Counted from the first letter of the stretch, positions 43,255-52,753 are shown. The stretch is 64,000 nt of DNA from Polaribacter sp. WD7 (GCF_003335085.1 NZ_QPEJ01000018.1:248001-312000), one strand, 5' to 3'. Notes: generated by a model from the sequence alone, not told the origin. Program-made: numbers and translations.

Positions 43255-44016
43255 ATGAAAATAATATCTTACAACGTAAACGGAATTAGAGCCGCATTAA
43301 AAAAAGGCTTTTTAGATTGGTTGCAAGCCGCAAATCCAGATGTGATTTGTATACAAGAAACCAAAGCTCATAAAGAACAATTAGACCTTACTTTATTTGA
43401 GCAAGCAGGTTATCCTTACCATTACTGGTTTTCTGCACAAAAAAAGGGATACTCTTCTGTAGCTGTTTTTTGCAAAGAAAAACCAAACCATATTGCTTAC
43501 GGTACAGGAATTGAAACTATGGATTTTGAAGGTAGAAATCTTCGTGTAGATTATGATAATGTTTCTATAATGAGTTTGTATTTACCATCAGGTACAAACT
43601 TAGATAGGTTAAATTTTAAGTTAAATTATATGGATGAATTTCAAGAATACATCAATAATTTAAAAGAAGAAATTCCGAATTTGGTCATTTGTGGAGACTA
43701 TAATATCTGTCATGAAGAAATAGATATTCACAACCCAAAAATGAAAGGTGTTTCTGGTTTTTTACCAGAAGAAAGACAATGGATTGGTACGTTTATAGAT
43801 AGCGGATTTATAGATAGTTTTAGACACCTAAACCCAGAAAGACAAGAATATTCTTGGTGGAGTTACAGAGCCAATGCAAGGGCTAATAACAAAGGTTGGC
43901 GACTAGATTATGCAATGGTTTCAGAATCATTAAAAGATAGAATTTCTAGAGCTTATATTTTACCAGAGGCAAAACATTCAGACCATTGCCCCATTGCTTT
44001 AGAATTAAACATATAA
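43255..44016 (+). CDS. xth: Exodeoxyribonuclease III
   Basis: This 253-residue AP endonuclease/3'-exonuclease has N7 (SYNVNGIRAAL), E35 (IQETKAH), GDYNICHEEIDIHNPK, and the terminal HSDHCPI with catalytic Asp and His. It acts in base excision repair. Length and all motifs match XthA. It is preceded by a 33-bp gap after the small membrane gene, and a lytic transglycosylase gene follows. Confidence 0.94.
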   Translation: MKIISYNVNGIRAALKKGFLDWLQAANPDVICIQETKAHKEQLDLTLFEQAGYPYHYWFSAQKKGYSSVAVFCKEKPNHIAYGTGIETMDFEGRNLRVDYDNVSIMSLYLPSGTNLDRLNFKLNYMDEFQEYINNLKEEIPNLVICGDYNICHEEIDIHNPKMKGVSGFLPEERQWIGTFIDSGFIDSFRHLNPERQEYSWWSYRANARANNKGWRLDYAMVSESLKDRISRAYILPEAKHSDHCPIALELNI

Positions 44017-44053
44017 AACACAAAAGGTTTAGCAAGGGCTAAATCTAAATGAT

Positions 44054-45355
44054 ATGAAAAATTTTTTTCCCCTCTTATTTTTAACAGTATCTATTTTTTC
44101 TCAAGAAAAAGATACCATGCTACTCAAGCAAAAAGATACTGTTGTTTTTAGAACAGATTCTATTCAAAAAGTAATTGTAGAATTGTTTTCTGATGATGAT
44201 TTGATAACGATAGATAGTTTACTGATTGATGAAAAATTCAATTCACCTTTAATAGACACTTTAGCCTATGTTCTTAACGATAAAGATATTACAGGTAATG
44301 TAAAAACAGCAGTAACAAAGCCTTTACTAAAAGAAAGATTATCAATTTTAAACGCAAAAACACCATTTAATTTAGCGTATAATCCTGCTTTAGAAAAAGT
44401 AATTAATAGTTATTTATTGTATCGAAAAAAATACTATCCTGCATTAATGGCTAGAGCAAAATATTATTTTCCAATGTTTGAACAATATTTAGATCAATAC
44501 GATATTCCTTTAGAAATGAAATATCTAGCCATTGTAGAATCTGCTTTAAGACCCAGAGCAAAATCTAGAGTAGGTGCTTCTGGTATGTGGCAATTTATGT
44601 ATGGTACAGGAAAACAGTTTGATTTAAAAGTAAGTTCGTATGTAGATGAACGCTACAACCCAGTAAAAGCAACCATTGCTGCCTGTAAGTATTTAAGTCA
44701 GCTATTTAAAATTTTTGGTGATTGGGATTTGGCTTTAGCCGCCTACAACTCAGGACCAGGTAATGTAACTAAAGCCATAAAACGTTCTGGCGGTTATAAA
44801 AATTACTGGAATATAAGACCCTACTTGCCAAGAGAAACAGCAGGATATGTGCCTGCATTTTACGCTACAATGTACATCTTTGAATATGCAGATGCGCATC
44901 ATATTTATGCAGAAACACCTCAATTTTTCAATTTTCAGACAGATACAGTCCGTGTTAAACGGACGGTTACATTTGATCAAATTTCTGAAATTATAGGAGT
45001 AGATGAAACAGTTTTGACATTTTTAAATCCAGAATACAAACTCAATATCATCCCCTTTGTAAAGGACAGAAATTATGCTTTACAATTGCCATCAAACAAA
45101 ATGATTACTTTTTTAGATAAAGAAAAACAATTGTATGCTTTAGCTGATGCAGACGATGCAACAAGAGAAAAACCATTACCCAAATATTTTGAAATGGATA
45201 AACGAATTCGGTATAAAGTAAAAAGTGGAGATTATCTTGGTAAAATTGCAAATAAATATGGGGTTAGAGTAAGTCAAATAAAAAAATGGAATGGTTTAAA
45301 AACCAGTAATTTAAAAATAGGACAACGTTTATACATTTATCCAAGAAAAATATAA
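44054..45355 (+). CDS. Lytic transglycosylase with C-terminal LysM (MltD-like)
   Basis: The 433-residue protein has a signal peptide (MKNFFPLLFLTVSIFSQ), an SLT domain (about 150-290), and one LysM domain (about 385-430, YKVKSGDYLGKIANKYG). The catalytic Glu lies in AIVESALRP, followed by GASGMWQFM and AAYNSGPGNV. It cleaves glycan strands of peptidoglycan to 1,6-anhydromuropeptides, probably in the periplasm. E. coli MltD has two LysM repeats, but one is common in Bacteroidetes. The DUF4837 gene follows after 105 bp. Confidence 0.9.
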   Translation: MKNFFPLLFLTVSIFSQEKDTMLLKQKDTVVFRTDSIQKVIVELFSDDDLITIDSLLIDEKFNSPLIDTLAYVLNDKDITGNVKTAVTKPLLKERLSILNAKTPFNLAYNPALEKVINSYLLYRKKYYPALMARAKYYFPMFEQYLDQYDIPLEMKYLAIVESALRPRAKSRVGASGMWQFMYGTGKQFDLKVSSYVDERYNPVKATIAACKYLSQLFKIFGDWDLALAAYNSGPGNVTKAIKRSGGYKNYWNIRPYLPRETAGYVPAFYATMYIFEYADAHHIYAETPQFFNFQTDTVRVKRTVTFDQISEIIGVDETVLTFLNPEYKLNIIPFVKDRNYALQLPSNKMITFLDKEKQLYALADADDATREKPLPKYFEMDKRIRYKVKSGDYLGKIANKYGVRVSQIKKWNGLKTSNLKIGQRLYIYPRKI

Positions 45356-45460
45356 ACTGTTTATTTAAATAACCAGCTTATTTTTTTAATTTTATAAAAA
45401 ATGGAATAATATTTGGTAATGATAAGCCTAAACTAAACTTAATAACATACAAAAAATCTT

Positions 45461-46444
45461 ATGAAACATTTTATATGCATATTTACAATTGCTTTGGTAC
45501 TCGTTTCTTGTAAAGGAAATGATAAAATAGTACTTAGAAGCTCTGTTGGAAAATTAAATAAGGTAATGGTTGTTGCCAATATTAACGATTGGAATGGAGA
45601 TATTGGTAAAGAAATTAGAAACTCTTTTGGCGAGTTAGTTGCAGGTTTGCCTCAACCAGAGGCAACATTATCTGTTTCGCAAATTGCTCCAAATGGTTTT
45701 AATAGCGTTATGAAGGCTTCTAGAAACATTTTAATTATAGGAGAAGGATCAAAAGATGAGTTTTTTGTAAAAAAAGATGCTTATGCAAAACCACAAACTG
45801 TGGTATATCTTAAAGGAAAAACCAAACAACGTACAGTAGCATTATTTAAAAAACATGAGAAAGAAATCATAGATATTTTTTTAGCTGCAGATTTAAAAAT
45901 GATTCAAAACGTTTTTGGGCAAACAAAACTAGACGATACACAATTTAAAACACTGCAAAATTTAGGTATATCTTTAACTTTACACGATAAATTTAGAACT
46001 GTAGATGACACAGGAGAATTTTTATGGTTACGTCATCACTTAACAAGCGGAATAGCCAAAACAGGAAGCAATAACATCATTTTGTATAGTCTTCCGTTAG
46101 AAAATGAGGAAACTGTAGCAGATAGTATTGTAGCGGTAAGAAATAGAATTGGTAAAAAATACATACCGGGTTCAGATCCAGAAACCATGCATATGATTAC
46201 AGAAGAAGCGTATACCCCCTCTACTTTTGATGCCATTATAGATGGCAAAAAAGCGTTTGAAACTAGAGGTAAATGGGAGGTAAAAAACGATTTTATGGCG
46301 GGTCCTTTTATAAACTACACCATTATAGACAAAAAGAACAACAGAATTATTGTTTTTGAAGGCTTTACCTATGCACCTTCTGTAAATAAAAGAGCATTTA
46401 TTTTTGAATTAGAAGCCATTGCAAAAACTATGAAAATTAAATAA
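45461..46444 (+). CDS. DUF4837 family lipoprotein
   Basis: The 327-residue protein has a lipoprotein signal with lipobox LVSC (C17) and then a mature part with KLNKVMVVANINDWNGDIG, FLWLRHHLTSG and IVFEGFTYAPSVNKR. It matches the DUF4837 pattern known to me from Bacteroidetes. The function is unknown, and it is probably held in the outer or inner membrane facing the periplasm. It has its own terminator. In other flavobacteria it is often found next to the MltD-like gene, as here. Confidence 0.82.
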   Translation: MKHFICIFTIALVLVSCKGNDKIVLRSSVGKLNKVMVVANINDWNGDIGKEIRNSFGELVAGLPQPEATLSVSQIAPNGFNSVMKASRNILIIGEGSKDEFFVKKDAYAKPQTVVYLKGKTKQRTVALFKKHEKEIIDIFLAADLKMIQNVFGQTKLDDTQFKTLQNLGISLTLHDKFRTVDDTGEFLWLRHHLTSGIAKTGSNNIILYSLPLENEETVADSIVAVRNRIGKKYIPGSDPETMHMITEEAYTPSTFDAIIDGKKAFETRGKWEVKNDFMAGPFINYTIIDKKNNRIIVFEGFTYAPSVNKRAFIFELEAIAKTMKIK

Positions 46445-46465
46445 AAACGATACCGTTATTCTTAT

Positions 46466-46499
46466 AAAAAGCTGAGAAACAGAAGTTCTCAGCTTTTTT
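46466..46499 (+). terminator. Terminator after DUF4837
   Basis: AAAAAGCTGAGAA and TTCTCAGCTTTTT form a 13-bp stem with a seven-base loop and a T tract. Confidence 0.9.
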
Positions 46500-46526
46500 A
46501 TTTTCTTACCTCAATATAAGATTTCT

Positions 46527-46534
46527 TATATTTG
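46527..46534 (+). promoter_or_regulatory. -7 box of the DUF1761 gene
   Basis: TATATTTG fits TAnnTTTG, 25 nt before the ATG at 46560. Confidence 0.5.
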
Positions 46535-46559
46535 AGAATTAACCAAAAACTTTTTTATT

Positions 46560-47057
46560 ATGGAGATGAATTTTTATGTTCTGTTCTTAACAGCCTTAGT
46601 ACCTATGATTTTAGGGTCCATTTGGTATGGCCCTCTTTTTGGAAAAACATGGATGAGCATCATGGGTTTTACAGAAGAATCTTTAAAAGAAACAAACATG
46701 ATTAAGGTATTAGCTATCTGCTATGTTTTAAGTGTTCTTATTTCCTCTGCCTTAATGCCAATGGTAATTCATCAAATGGGAACATATTCTACTTTAGCAG
46801 GAGAACCTGGTTTTGCAGAACAAACGGGAGATGCTTTTGTATATTTTGAAAACTTTGTAAATACTTATGGAGACCGTTTTAGAACTTTTAAACACGGGGC
46901 TTTTCATGGAGTTTTATACGGTTTATTTCTAATTATGCCTATTCTAGGAATTATTGCCATGTTTGAAAAAAAATCATTTAAATACGTTGCAATTAATGCA
47001 GGATATTGGATAGTGACGCTTGCAATTATGAGCGGAATTATTTGTAAATGGTTATAG
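46560..47057 (+). CDS. DUF1761 domain membrane protein
   Basis: The 165-residue protein begins MEMNFYVLFLTALVPMILGSIWYGPLFGKTWMSIMGF, the WYGPLFGKxW pattern typical of DUF1761. It has about four membrane helices in all (8-24, 48-68, 118-138, 146-162). The function is unknown. It is a single gene convergent with trpS, and the two share a strong hairpin terminator. Confidence 0.85.
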   Translation: MEMNFYVLFLTALVPMILGSIWYGPLFGKTWMSIMGFTEESLKETNMIKVLAICYVLSVLISSALMPMVIHQMGTYSTLAGEPGFAEQTGDAFVYFENFVNTYGDRFRTFKHGAFHGVLYGLFLIMPILGIIAMFEKKSFKYVAINAGYWIVTLAIMSGIICKWL

Positions 47058-47070
47058 AAGTACATACATA

Positions 47071-47113
47071 AAAAAAGGCCACATACTTTTGCAAAAGAGT
47101 ATGTGGCCTTTTT
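47071..47113. terminator. Bidirectional terminator between DUF1761 and trpS
   Basis: The stem pairs AAAAAAGGCCACATACT with AGTATGTGGCCTTTTT around a short loop. A runs on the left and T runs on the right give poly-U on either transcript. Confidence 0.92.
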
Positions 47114-47129
47114 GTATCAGAAAGTATAT

Positions 47130-48098
47130 TTAATACCCAACTTTTTCTCTAACTCTATAAAGCACATCATTGGCAATGGTTGTAGCTTTTTTTGCACCAA
47201 TTTCTAAAGCAGCATCAATTTCATTTTTATTATTCATAAAATGATGATAACGCTCTCTAACTTTAGCAAATTTCTCTACAATCAACTCATAAAGAGCTTG
47301 TTTTGCATGACCATAACCATAATTTCCGCCTTCATAATTTGCTCTCATTTCAGTAATTTGAGTATCAGAAGCAAGTAATCTATACAACGCAAAAACATTA
47401 TCGTTGTCTGGATTTTTAGGTTCTTCTAAGGCTTTACTATCTGTTTTAATGCTCATTATTTGTTTTCTTAACTTTTTATCTGTCAAGAAAATATTAATAA
47501 TATTATCTCTAGATTTACTCATTTTTTCGCCATCTGTTCCAGGAACAAGTTTGGTATGTTCTTGAATTTTTGCTTCAGGAGCTACCAAGGTTTCACCAAC
47601 AAGATTGTTAAATCTATTGGCAACATCACGTGTCATTTCTAAGTGTTGTAGCTGATCTTTTCCAACAGGAACAATTTCTGCATCATACAATAATATATCG
47701 GCAGCCATTAACATTGGGTATGTAAACAAACCCGAATTTACGTCTGCTAAACGATCTGCCTTATCTTTAAAACTATGCGCTAATGTTAAACGTTGATAAG
47801 GAAAAAAACAGCTTAAATACCAAGATAATTCTGTAACTTGGGGTATATCACTCTGTCTATAAAATACGGTTTTATCAATGTCTAAACCACAAGCTAACCA
47901 AGTTGCAGCTGTACTGTAGGTGTTTTCTCTAAGTACTTTACCGTCTTTAATTTGCGTTAAAGAATGCAAATCTGCAATAAACAAAAAAGCCTCGTTATCT
48001 GGGTTGTTAGCCATTTCTATAGCGGGCAAAATAGCACCCAATAAATTTCCCAAATGTGGTGTTCCTGTACTTTGCACACCCGTTAAAACTCTAGACAT
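47130..48098 (-). CDS. trpS: Tryptophanyl-tRNA synthetase
   Basis: TrpS charges tRNA-Trp. The 322-residue class I enzyme has the HIGH-type motif TGTPHLGNL close to the N-terminus, DKADRLADVNSG, and KMSKSRDNI. The start MSRVLTGVQSTG at 48098 is normal. A longer frame from 48194 would include the promoter box at 48157-48164, so it is rejected. Confidence 0.95.
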   Translation of the reverse strand: MSRVLTGVQSTGTPHLGNLLGAILPAIEMANNPDNEAFLFIADLHSLTQIKDGKVLRENTYSTAATWLACGLDIDKTVFYRQSDIPQVTELSWYLSCFFPYQRLTLAHSFKDKADRLADVNSGLFTYPMLMAADILLYDAEIVPVGKDQLQHLEMTRDVANRFNNLVGETLVAPEAKIQEHTKLVPGTDGEKMSKSRDNIINIFLTDKKLRKQIMSIKTDSKALEEPKNPDNDNVFALYRLLASDTQITEMRANYEGGNYGYGHAKQALYELIVEKFAKVRERYHHFMNNKNEIDAALEIGAKKATTIANDVLYRVREKVGY

Positions 48099-48156
48099 AA
48101 TGTTATGATTTACCAATTTTAGCGTAAGATTATGATACCTAAACGCTTTGAGAGCG

Positions 48157-48164
48157 CAAAAGTA
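48157..48164 (-). promoter_or_regulatory. -7 box of the trpS promoter
   Basis: On the minus strand, TACTTTTG fits TAnnTTTG. A TTTG at 48191-48188 lies 23 bp upstream as a possible -33 element. The leader would be about 50 nt. Confidence 0.5.
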
Positions 48165-48279
48165 AGGTTTTGAATCATAAAATCCATCAAACAAAAGAAT
48201 ATTACTACTTTTACATAAGGTTTTTTAGATTGTAAAAATTTCGTATAATTTTAGTAAATAAAAACCGTTTTGTTATTCT

Positions 48280-49044
48280 GTGAAATATTTAAAAATACCA
48301 TTTCTTCTACTTTGGCGTGCTTGGTTTTACATTTTAATGTTTACCACTATTGTTATCATGTCTCCCTTACTTATTGTGTTTACAGCAAAAGAAAGTTATT
48401 ATCATTTGTTATGGAAATTGGTTAGAATATGGTCTAAAGTGTTAATCTTTAGCATGGGTTTTCGTTTAGAAGTGCAATCAGACCAAGAAATAGAACCCGA
48501 TAAAAGCTATATGTTTTGTCCAAATCATACTTCATTGATAGACCCTTTTGTATTGATTGTATTGTGCAAAAACCCAATTGTTTTTGTGGGTAAACAAGAA
48601 TTGGCTAAAATTCCTGTTTTTGGTTTTTTTTACAAGAGAGCAGTAATTATGGTAGATAGAAGTAGTATAAAAAGTAGAAAGAGAGTTTATGAAATGGCAA
48701 AAAAAAGATTGCAAAACGGGGTAAGTATGGCAATTTTTCCTGAAGGATTAGTACCTGAAGAAAATGTAATCTTAGCTCCCTTTAAAAAAGGAGCATTTAG
48801 TCTGGCAATAGAGTTTGAAATACCAATAGTGCCCCAAGTGTATTATGATTGTAAACGATTATTTTCTTGGAATTTTTTAAAAGGAGGTCCAGGAATTTTA
48901 AGAATTAAACAGCACAAATTTATACCCACAATAGGGTTAAAGAGTGGTAATATAGGTATGTTACAACAGCAAACGTTTGATGTTATTTTTGAAGACTTAG
49001 CTAATGATAAAAAATATATGAAAGACACCAATAGAAGTAAATAA
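48280..49044 (+). CDS. PlsC-type acyltransferase (second copy)
   Basis: The 254-residue protein has N-terminal membrane helices (about 7-35), the acyltransferase motif NHTSLID near 86, and FPEGLVPEEN near 150. The FPEGxxS motif is therefore partly changed (LVP in place of TRS). It could be a lysophosphatidate acyltransferase or a relative with another acceptor, such as an aminolipid. The start codon appears to be GTG at 48280. The hemolysin III gene begins at the very next base after its stop, so they form an operon. Confidence 0.82.
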   Translation: MKYLKIPFLLLWRAWFYILMFTTIVIMSPLLIVFTAKESYYHLLWKLVRIWSKVLIFSMGFRLEVQSDQEIEPDKSYMFCPNHTSLIDPFVLIVLCKNPIVFVGKQELAKIPVFGFFYKRAVIMVDRSSIKSRKRVYEMAKKRLQNGVSMAIFPEGLVPEENVILAPFKKGAFSLAIEFEIPIVPQVYYDCKRLFSWNFLKGGPGILRIKQHKFIPTIGLKSGNIGMLQQQTFDVIFEDLANDKKYMKDTNRSK

Positions 49045-49683
49045 ATGAGTGAAAAATTAAATTATACGTATTCAGAACCTGAAGAGAAACTTAATGTTTG
49101 GTCTCATGGTTTGGGGTTTTTAGCTAGTATAATTGCATTTCCTTTTTTAATTCAAAAAGCGATTTTATATACAGGTTTTTGGAAACCTTTTAGTTTGATA
49201 ATTTATGGAGTAAGCATGATGATTTTGTATGCTGCATCTACATTTTATCATGCAGCAAAAGAACCTAAAAAAAGAAGAAAACTAAATATTTTAGATCATG
49301 CAGCTATATATGTTTTAATTGCTGGGAGTTACTCTCCATTTTGTATCATTGCTTTAGATACTAAGTTGGGGTGGTATATGTTTGTTGCTGTTTGGATTTT
49401 TGCGGGCATAGGAGTTGTATTAAAACTTTTTTTTACAGGAAGATTTAATAAAATTTCTACAGTAATGTATTTGTTAATGGGGTGGCAGGTAATGTTCTTT
49501 ATAAAACCACTTATGAATGTATTGTCTGAATTTGGATTGAGTTTTTTAATTATTGGCGGAATTTTTTATACAGTTGGAGCTATTTTATATTCTATAAAAA
49601 AATTGACATATAACCACGCTATTTTTCATGTTTTTGTTTTGTTAGGTAGCATAAGTCACTTTTTAGCTATTTACAACCTATAA
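49045..49683 (+). CDS. Hemolysin III/PAQR family membrane protein
   Basis: The 212-residue protein has seven predicted helices and the family markers NVWSHGLGFLAS, ASTFYHAAKEPKKRRKLNILDHAAIYVLIAGSY (split motifs SxxxH and DH), and YNHAIFHVFVLLGSISHF. The conserved Ser, His and Asp make up the putative metal-dependent hydrolase site of the CREST superfamily. The hemolysin name is historical; a lipid or ceramidase-like role is inferred. It follows plsC without a gap. Confidence 0.87.
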   Translation: MSEKLNYTYSEPEEKLNVWSHGLGFLASIIAFPFLIQKAILYTGFWKPFSLIIYGVSMMILYAASTFYHAAKEPKKRRKLNILDHAAIYVLIAGSYSPFCIIALDTKLGWYMFVAVWIFAGIGVVLKLFFTGRFNKISTVMYLLMGWQVMFFIKPLMNVLSEFGLSFLIIGGIFYTVGAILYSIKKLTYNHAIFHVFVLLGSISHFLAIYNL

Positions 49684-49744
49684 GCTATTTTAATTAAATT
49701 TAATAGAAATAATTATATTATTTTTTGAATCTCAAAAAAAAATG

Positions 49745-49752
49745 TATCTTTG
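49745..49752 (+). promoter_or_regulatory. Promoter of the small RNA candidate
   Basis: TATCTTTG is a perfect -7 box, with TTTG at 49724-49727 at 17-bp spacing as the -33 element. No ORF follows it before the terminator at 49831. Confidence 0.65.
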
Positions 49753-49753
49753 C

Positions 49754-49858
49754 AATACTTATCTGCATCAATTTAAGTTGATTAGGTAAGTATTATAAAT
49801 CTTATTTAGGGGGTAGGTTTATTAAAAATTCCTCGAACGTAACGTTCGAGGTTTTTTT
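49754..49858 (+). ncRNA. Candidate small RNA, about 100 nt
   Basis: A strong promoter at 49745 is followed at once by a two-part hairpin. AATACTTATC (49754-49763) pairs with GGTAAGTATT (49785-49794), and inside it ATCAA (49767-49771) pairs with TTGAT (49778-49782). A single-stranded stretch then contains TTAGGGGGTAGGTTTATT. The terminator at 49831-49858 ends it. No start codon with a meaningful frame lies between. The layout is that of an independently transcribed regulatory RNA. It should be compared with the Flavo-1 RNA family, which I cannot confirm. Confidence 0.6.
49831..49858 (+). terminator. Terminator of the small RNA
   Basis: CCTCGAACG and CGTTCGAGG form a 9-bp GC-rich stem with loop TAA and seven T residues. 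It also abuts the stop of the convergent CYTH gene. Confidence 0.9.
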
Positions 49859-50330
49859 ATTTCCAATTTTTAAAAGGATTTTTGCTAATACTAGAATTGT
49901 AATATTTAAGTTCTCCTGTTACTTCTTTTCCTAACCAATCTGGTTTTTCAAACAACTCATTTTCAGAAAACAATTCAATTTCGGCAATCATTAAACCATC
50001 ATTATCTCCATGAAAGTCGTCAACTTCAAAAATATGTTGGCCCTGTTTAATAAGATATCTTGTTTTTTCTATACTACCATCTTCGCATAACAAAAAAAGA
50101 GATTTTGCATCATCAAGCATAATTTCTTTCTCCCACTCAAACCTTGAAGTACCTGATACATTAGATTTACCTTTTATGGTTAAAAATGCCCTGTCATCTA
50201 AAATTCGAATCCTCACGGTTCTGTTTTTATCTGAATTTAAATACCCTTGTTTAATATAATTTTTTTGATAGTTCTGTTTTTTAAACACATCACTCTTTAC
50301 CAAAAACTTACGTTCTATTTCAATACCCAT
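49857..50330 (-). CDS. CYTH domain protein (class IV cyclase/thiamine-triphosphatase-like)
   Basis: The 157-residue protein begins MGIEIERKFLV, the ExExK signature of CYTH proteins. It continues with TVRIRILDDRAFLTIKGKSNVSGTSRFEWE, which supplies alternating charged residues lining the triphosphate tunnel. Bacterial CYTH proteins of this length hydrolyse inorganic triphosphate or related substrates. Which one applies here cannot be seen. It is a single gene that ends against the small RNA terminator. Confidence 0.9.
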   Translation of the reverse strand: MGIEIERKFLVKSDVFKKQNYQKNYIKQGYLNSDKNRTVRIRILDDRAFLTIKGKSNVSGTSRFEWEKEIMLDDAKSLFLLCEDGSIEKTRYLIKQGQHIFEVDDFHGDNDGLMIAEIELFSENELFEKPDWLGKEVTGELKYYNSSISKNPFKNWK

Positions 50331-50390
50331 AAAATACCAGTTAATTGTACTAATGTAAGTCCTTTTATCGTTATTGTAACAATAAATAAA

Positions 50391-50398
50391 TATCTTTG
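50391..50398 (+). promoter_or_regulatory. -7 box of the porZ-recO promoter
   Basis: TATCTTTG fits TAnnTTTG. A possible upstream start (a TTG at 50396) lies inside it and so cannot be used. This supports the ATG at 50417. Confidence 0.6.
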
Positions 50399-50416
50399 AA
50401 ATATCAAAATAAAAAA

Positions 50417-52753
50417 ATGAAAAGACTTTTTTGGGTATATAGTTTGTTCTTAACGCTTTTGATGAATGCTCAAACTGATTTTAGCGATTCTTGGGAAGAT
50501 TTTTTTTCTTACAATAATGTAAAAGATTTTCAAAAAGTAGATGATATTATATACGCACTAGTAGATAATGCTGTTTTTACATACAATACATCTACAGAAG
50601 AATTAGAAAAGTTATCTTCTGTGCAAGGATTATCAGGACAAAATACAACAACAATTCATTATAGCAATAGTACAGAAAGATTAATTATTGGTTATGAAAA
50701 CGGACTCATAGAGGTAGTAGATGAAGACGGAAGTATTACCATATCTTCTGACATTGTCAATTTTACCGAATCTGGAGATAAAAGTATTAATGCTATTGAA
50801 GAGTTTAACAATGAGTTATTTTTGGCTACTCCTTTTGGTATTGTGGTGTATGATATAGAAAGACTAGAATTTGGAGACACGTATTTTATTGGAAACAATT
50901 CTACATCTGTTACAGTTAACGAAATAGAAGTTTTAAACGGAGTTATATATGCTGCAACAGTTGACGGTATTTTTACTGCTGATGCAGACGATAATTTACT
51001 CATAGATTTTAACAGTTGGAAACAAAGTTTTCAAGGAAGAAATTTTCAAGAAGTAACACAATTTGATAATCAAATTTATGTAACACAAGGTTCAATTTTA
51101 TATAGTTTAGAAAACGATGCTTTAACACAAATTAGAAACTTTAATCAAAACATTATTTCTATAAAAGCATCAGATTCTCATTTGTCAGTTTCATTAAATA
51201 CTATAGCTGTAGTATTCAATACAGATTTAAATGAAAGTTTTCAGTTTGGAACTAATGAAGTTTTCAACTTCACAATAAACAACGCTTTTTATATAGATAA
51301 TACTATTTTTTTGGCAACTTCAGAATTTGGTATTTTAAGTACTTCTTCAAATCAATCTTCAGATTATGTAGAGATTCATCCTGAAGGACCATTGTCAAAC
51401 CAAGCATTTTCTATTGCAGTTCTCAATAATAATGTATGGGTTGTTTATGGAGGGTATAATTTATCATCATATGTGCCAAACGGAACACGATTAGGCTTTA
51501 GTTATTTTGATGGACAAAATTGGAACAATACAAACTTTTCCGCTGAGGCACCTGTTAAAGATTTGGTAGATATTGCAATAGATCAGAATTCAGAAAATAG
51601 AGCCTTTATAGGCTCTTTTGCTCAGACAGCAGACGGTAATATATTTTCTGGTGGTGGTCTTTTAGAAATTGAAAACAACCAAATTGTCAATTTTTTTCAC
51701 TCTAGAAATAGTCCGTTAGAAGATTTATTTCCTTCAGATAATAATAGCATAACAACAAGAATTAGCGGTGTTGCTTTTGATAATGATAGCAATTTATGGG
51801 TTGCAGATGCCTTAGCTTCTTCAAAATTAAAAAAAAGAACACCTACAGGTAGTTGGTCTAGTTTTGATTTGGGTAGTTTACAAACAAATGACGCAGAAGA
51901 AACCAACACAATGTTTGTAGATAGATCTGCAACAGTTTGGTTAGGTACTAGAAGAAATGGGGTATATATTTTTAATGAAAATGGTAATAGACAAAGGGCA
52001 TTTATAAGCTCCCCGAATTCTGGTAATTTACCAAGTGTAAATGTAAGGTCTATTGCAGTTGATGATAGTAATAGGGTTTGGATAGGAACCCTATCTGGTC
52101 TTGTAGTATACAATAACGCTTCTGGTGTTTTTAATGACCCGAACCCTAATGCAAACCCCATTGTAATTAACGCCAATGAAGATGGTTTTGGAGACAGATT
52201 ATTAGGAGATCAAACCATAAATTCTATAGTTGTTGATGGTGCAGAAAATAAATGGTTTGGAACAGACAATGGTGGTGTAATCTACACAAATCCAAGCGGA
52301 CAAAGAACTTTAGCTAATTTTAGTCCTCAAAATTCACCTTTACCCTCATCAAGAATCGTTAAAATTGCTGCAGATGATAGTACCGGAAAAGTATATTTTG
52401 CCACAGATAGAGGTATAGTTGTTTTTAATAGTGGAGTAGCACCATTTGGTGAAGTGTTAGGTGAGGTTTACGCATACCCTAACCCTGCATTAAAAAACCA
52501 TGAAAGGGTTACAATTACAGGACGAAATAACACCAATTTACCCAACGGAACTAACGTTAAAATTTTAGATGTTGCAGGAAACTTGGTACATGAAACTAAT
52601 GTTATAGAGGGGCAAGAACTACAAGGTGGTAAAGTGGTATGGAATAAGACAAACCTTGCGGGTAGAAAAGTAGCTTCTGGTGTTTACATTGTTTTGTTAT
52701 CTAATGAAGATGCATCAGAAACCTCAGTTACTAAAATTGCTATTGTAAATTAA
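50417..52753 (+). CDS. porZ: PorZ-like beta-propeller protein of the type IX secretion system
   Basis: The 778-residue protein has a signal peptide (MKRLFWVYSLFLTLLMNAQ), two-component-regulator-type propeller repeats (for example NLWVADALAS, TVWLGTRRNGVYIF, RVWIGTLSGLVVYN, NKWFGTDNGGVIYT), and a C-terminal Ig-like sorting domain from about 690. In Porphyromonas, PorZ sits on the surface as part of the attachment complex that fixes T9SS cargo to A-LPS. Its pairing with recO (TAATG overlap) is common in Bacteroidetes and supports the call. The propeller alone would fit other proteins too. Confidence 0.82.
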   Translation: MKRLFWVYSLFLTLLMNAQTDFSDSWEDFFSYNNVKDFQKVDDIIYALVDNAVFTYNTSTEELEKLSSVQGLSGQNTTTIHYSNSTERLIIGYENGLIEVVDEDGSITISSDIVNFTESGDKSINAIEEFNNELFLATPFGIVVYDIERLEFGDTYFIGNNSTSVTVNEIEVLNGVIYAATVDGIFTADADDNLLIDFNSWKQSFQGRNFQEVTQFDNQIYVTQGSILYSLENDALTQIRNFNQNIISIKASDSHLSVSLNTIAVVFNTDLNESFQFGTNEVFNFTINNAFYIDNTIFLATSEFGILSTSSNQSSDYVEIHPEGPLSNQAFSIAVLNNNVWVVYGGYNLSSYVPNGTRLGFSYFDGQNWNNTNFSAEAPVKDLVDIAIDQNSENRAFIGSFAQTADGNIFSGGGLLEIENNQIVNFFHSRNSPLEDLFPSDNNSITTRISGVAFDNDSNLWVADALASSKLKKRTPTGSWSSFDLGSLQTNDAEETNTMFVDRSATVWLGTRRNGVYIFNENGNRQRAFISSPNSGNLPSVNVRSIAVDDSNRVWIGTLSGLVVYNNASGVFNDPNPNANPIVINANEDGFGDRLLGDQTINSIVVDGAENKWFGTDNGGVIYTNPSGQRTLANFSPQNSPLPSSRIVKIAADDSTGKVYFATDRGIVVFNSGVAPFGEVLGEVYAYPNPALKNHERVTITGRNNTNLPNGTNVKILDVAGNLVHETNVIEGQELQGGKVVWNKTNLAGRKVASGVYIVLLSNEDASETSVTKIAIVN

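Noticed and set aside
51697..52176. 159-codon minus-strand ORF opposite porZ
   Set aside because: Antisense shadow of repeated propeller sequence, with no start context or promoter.
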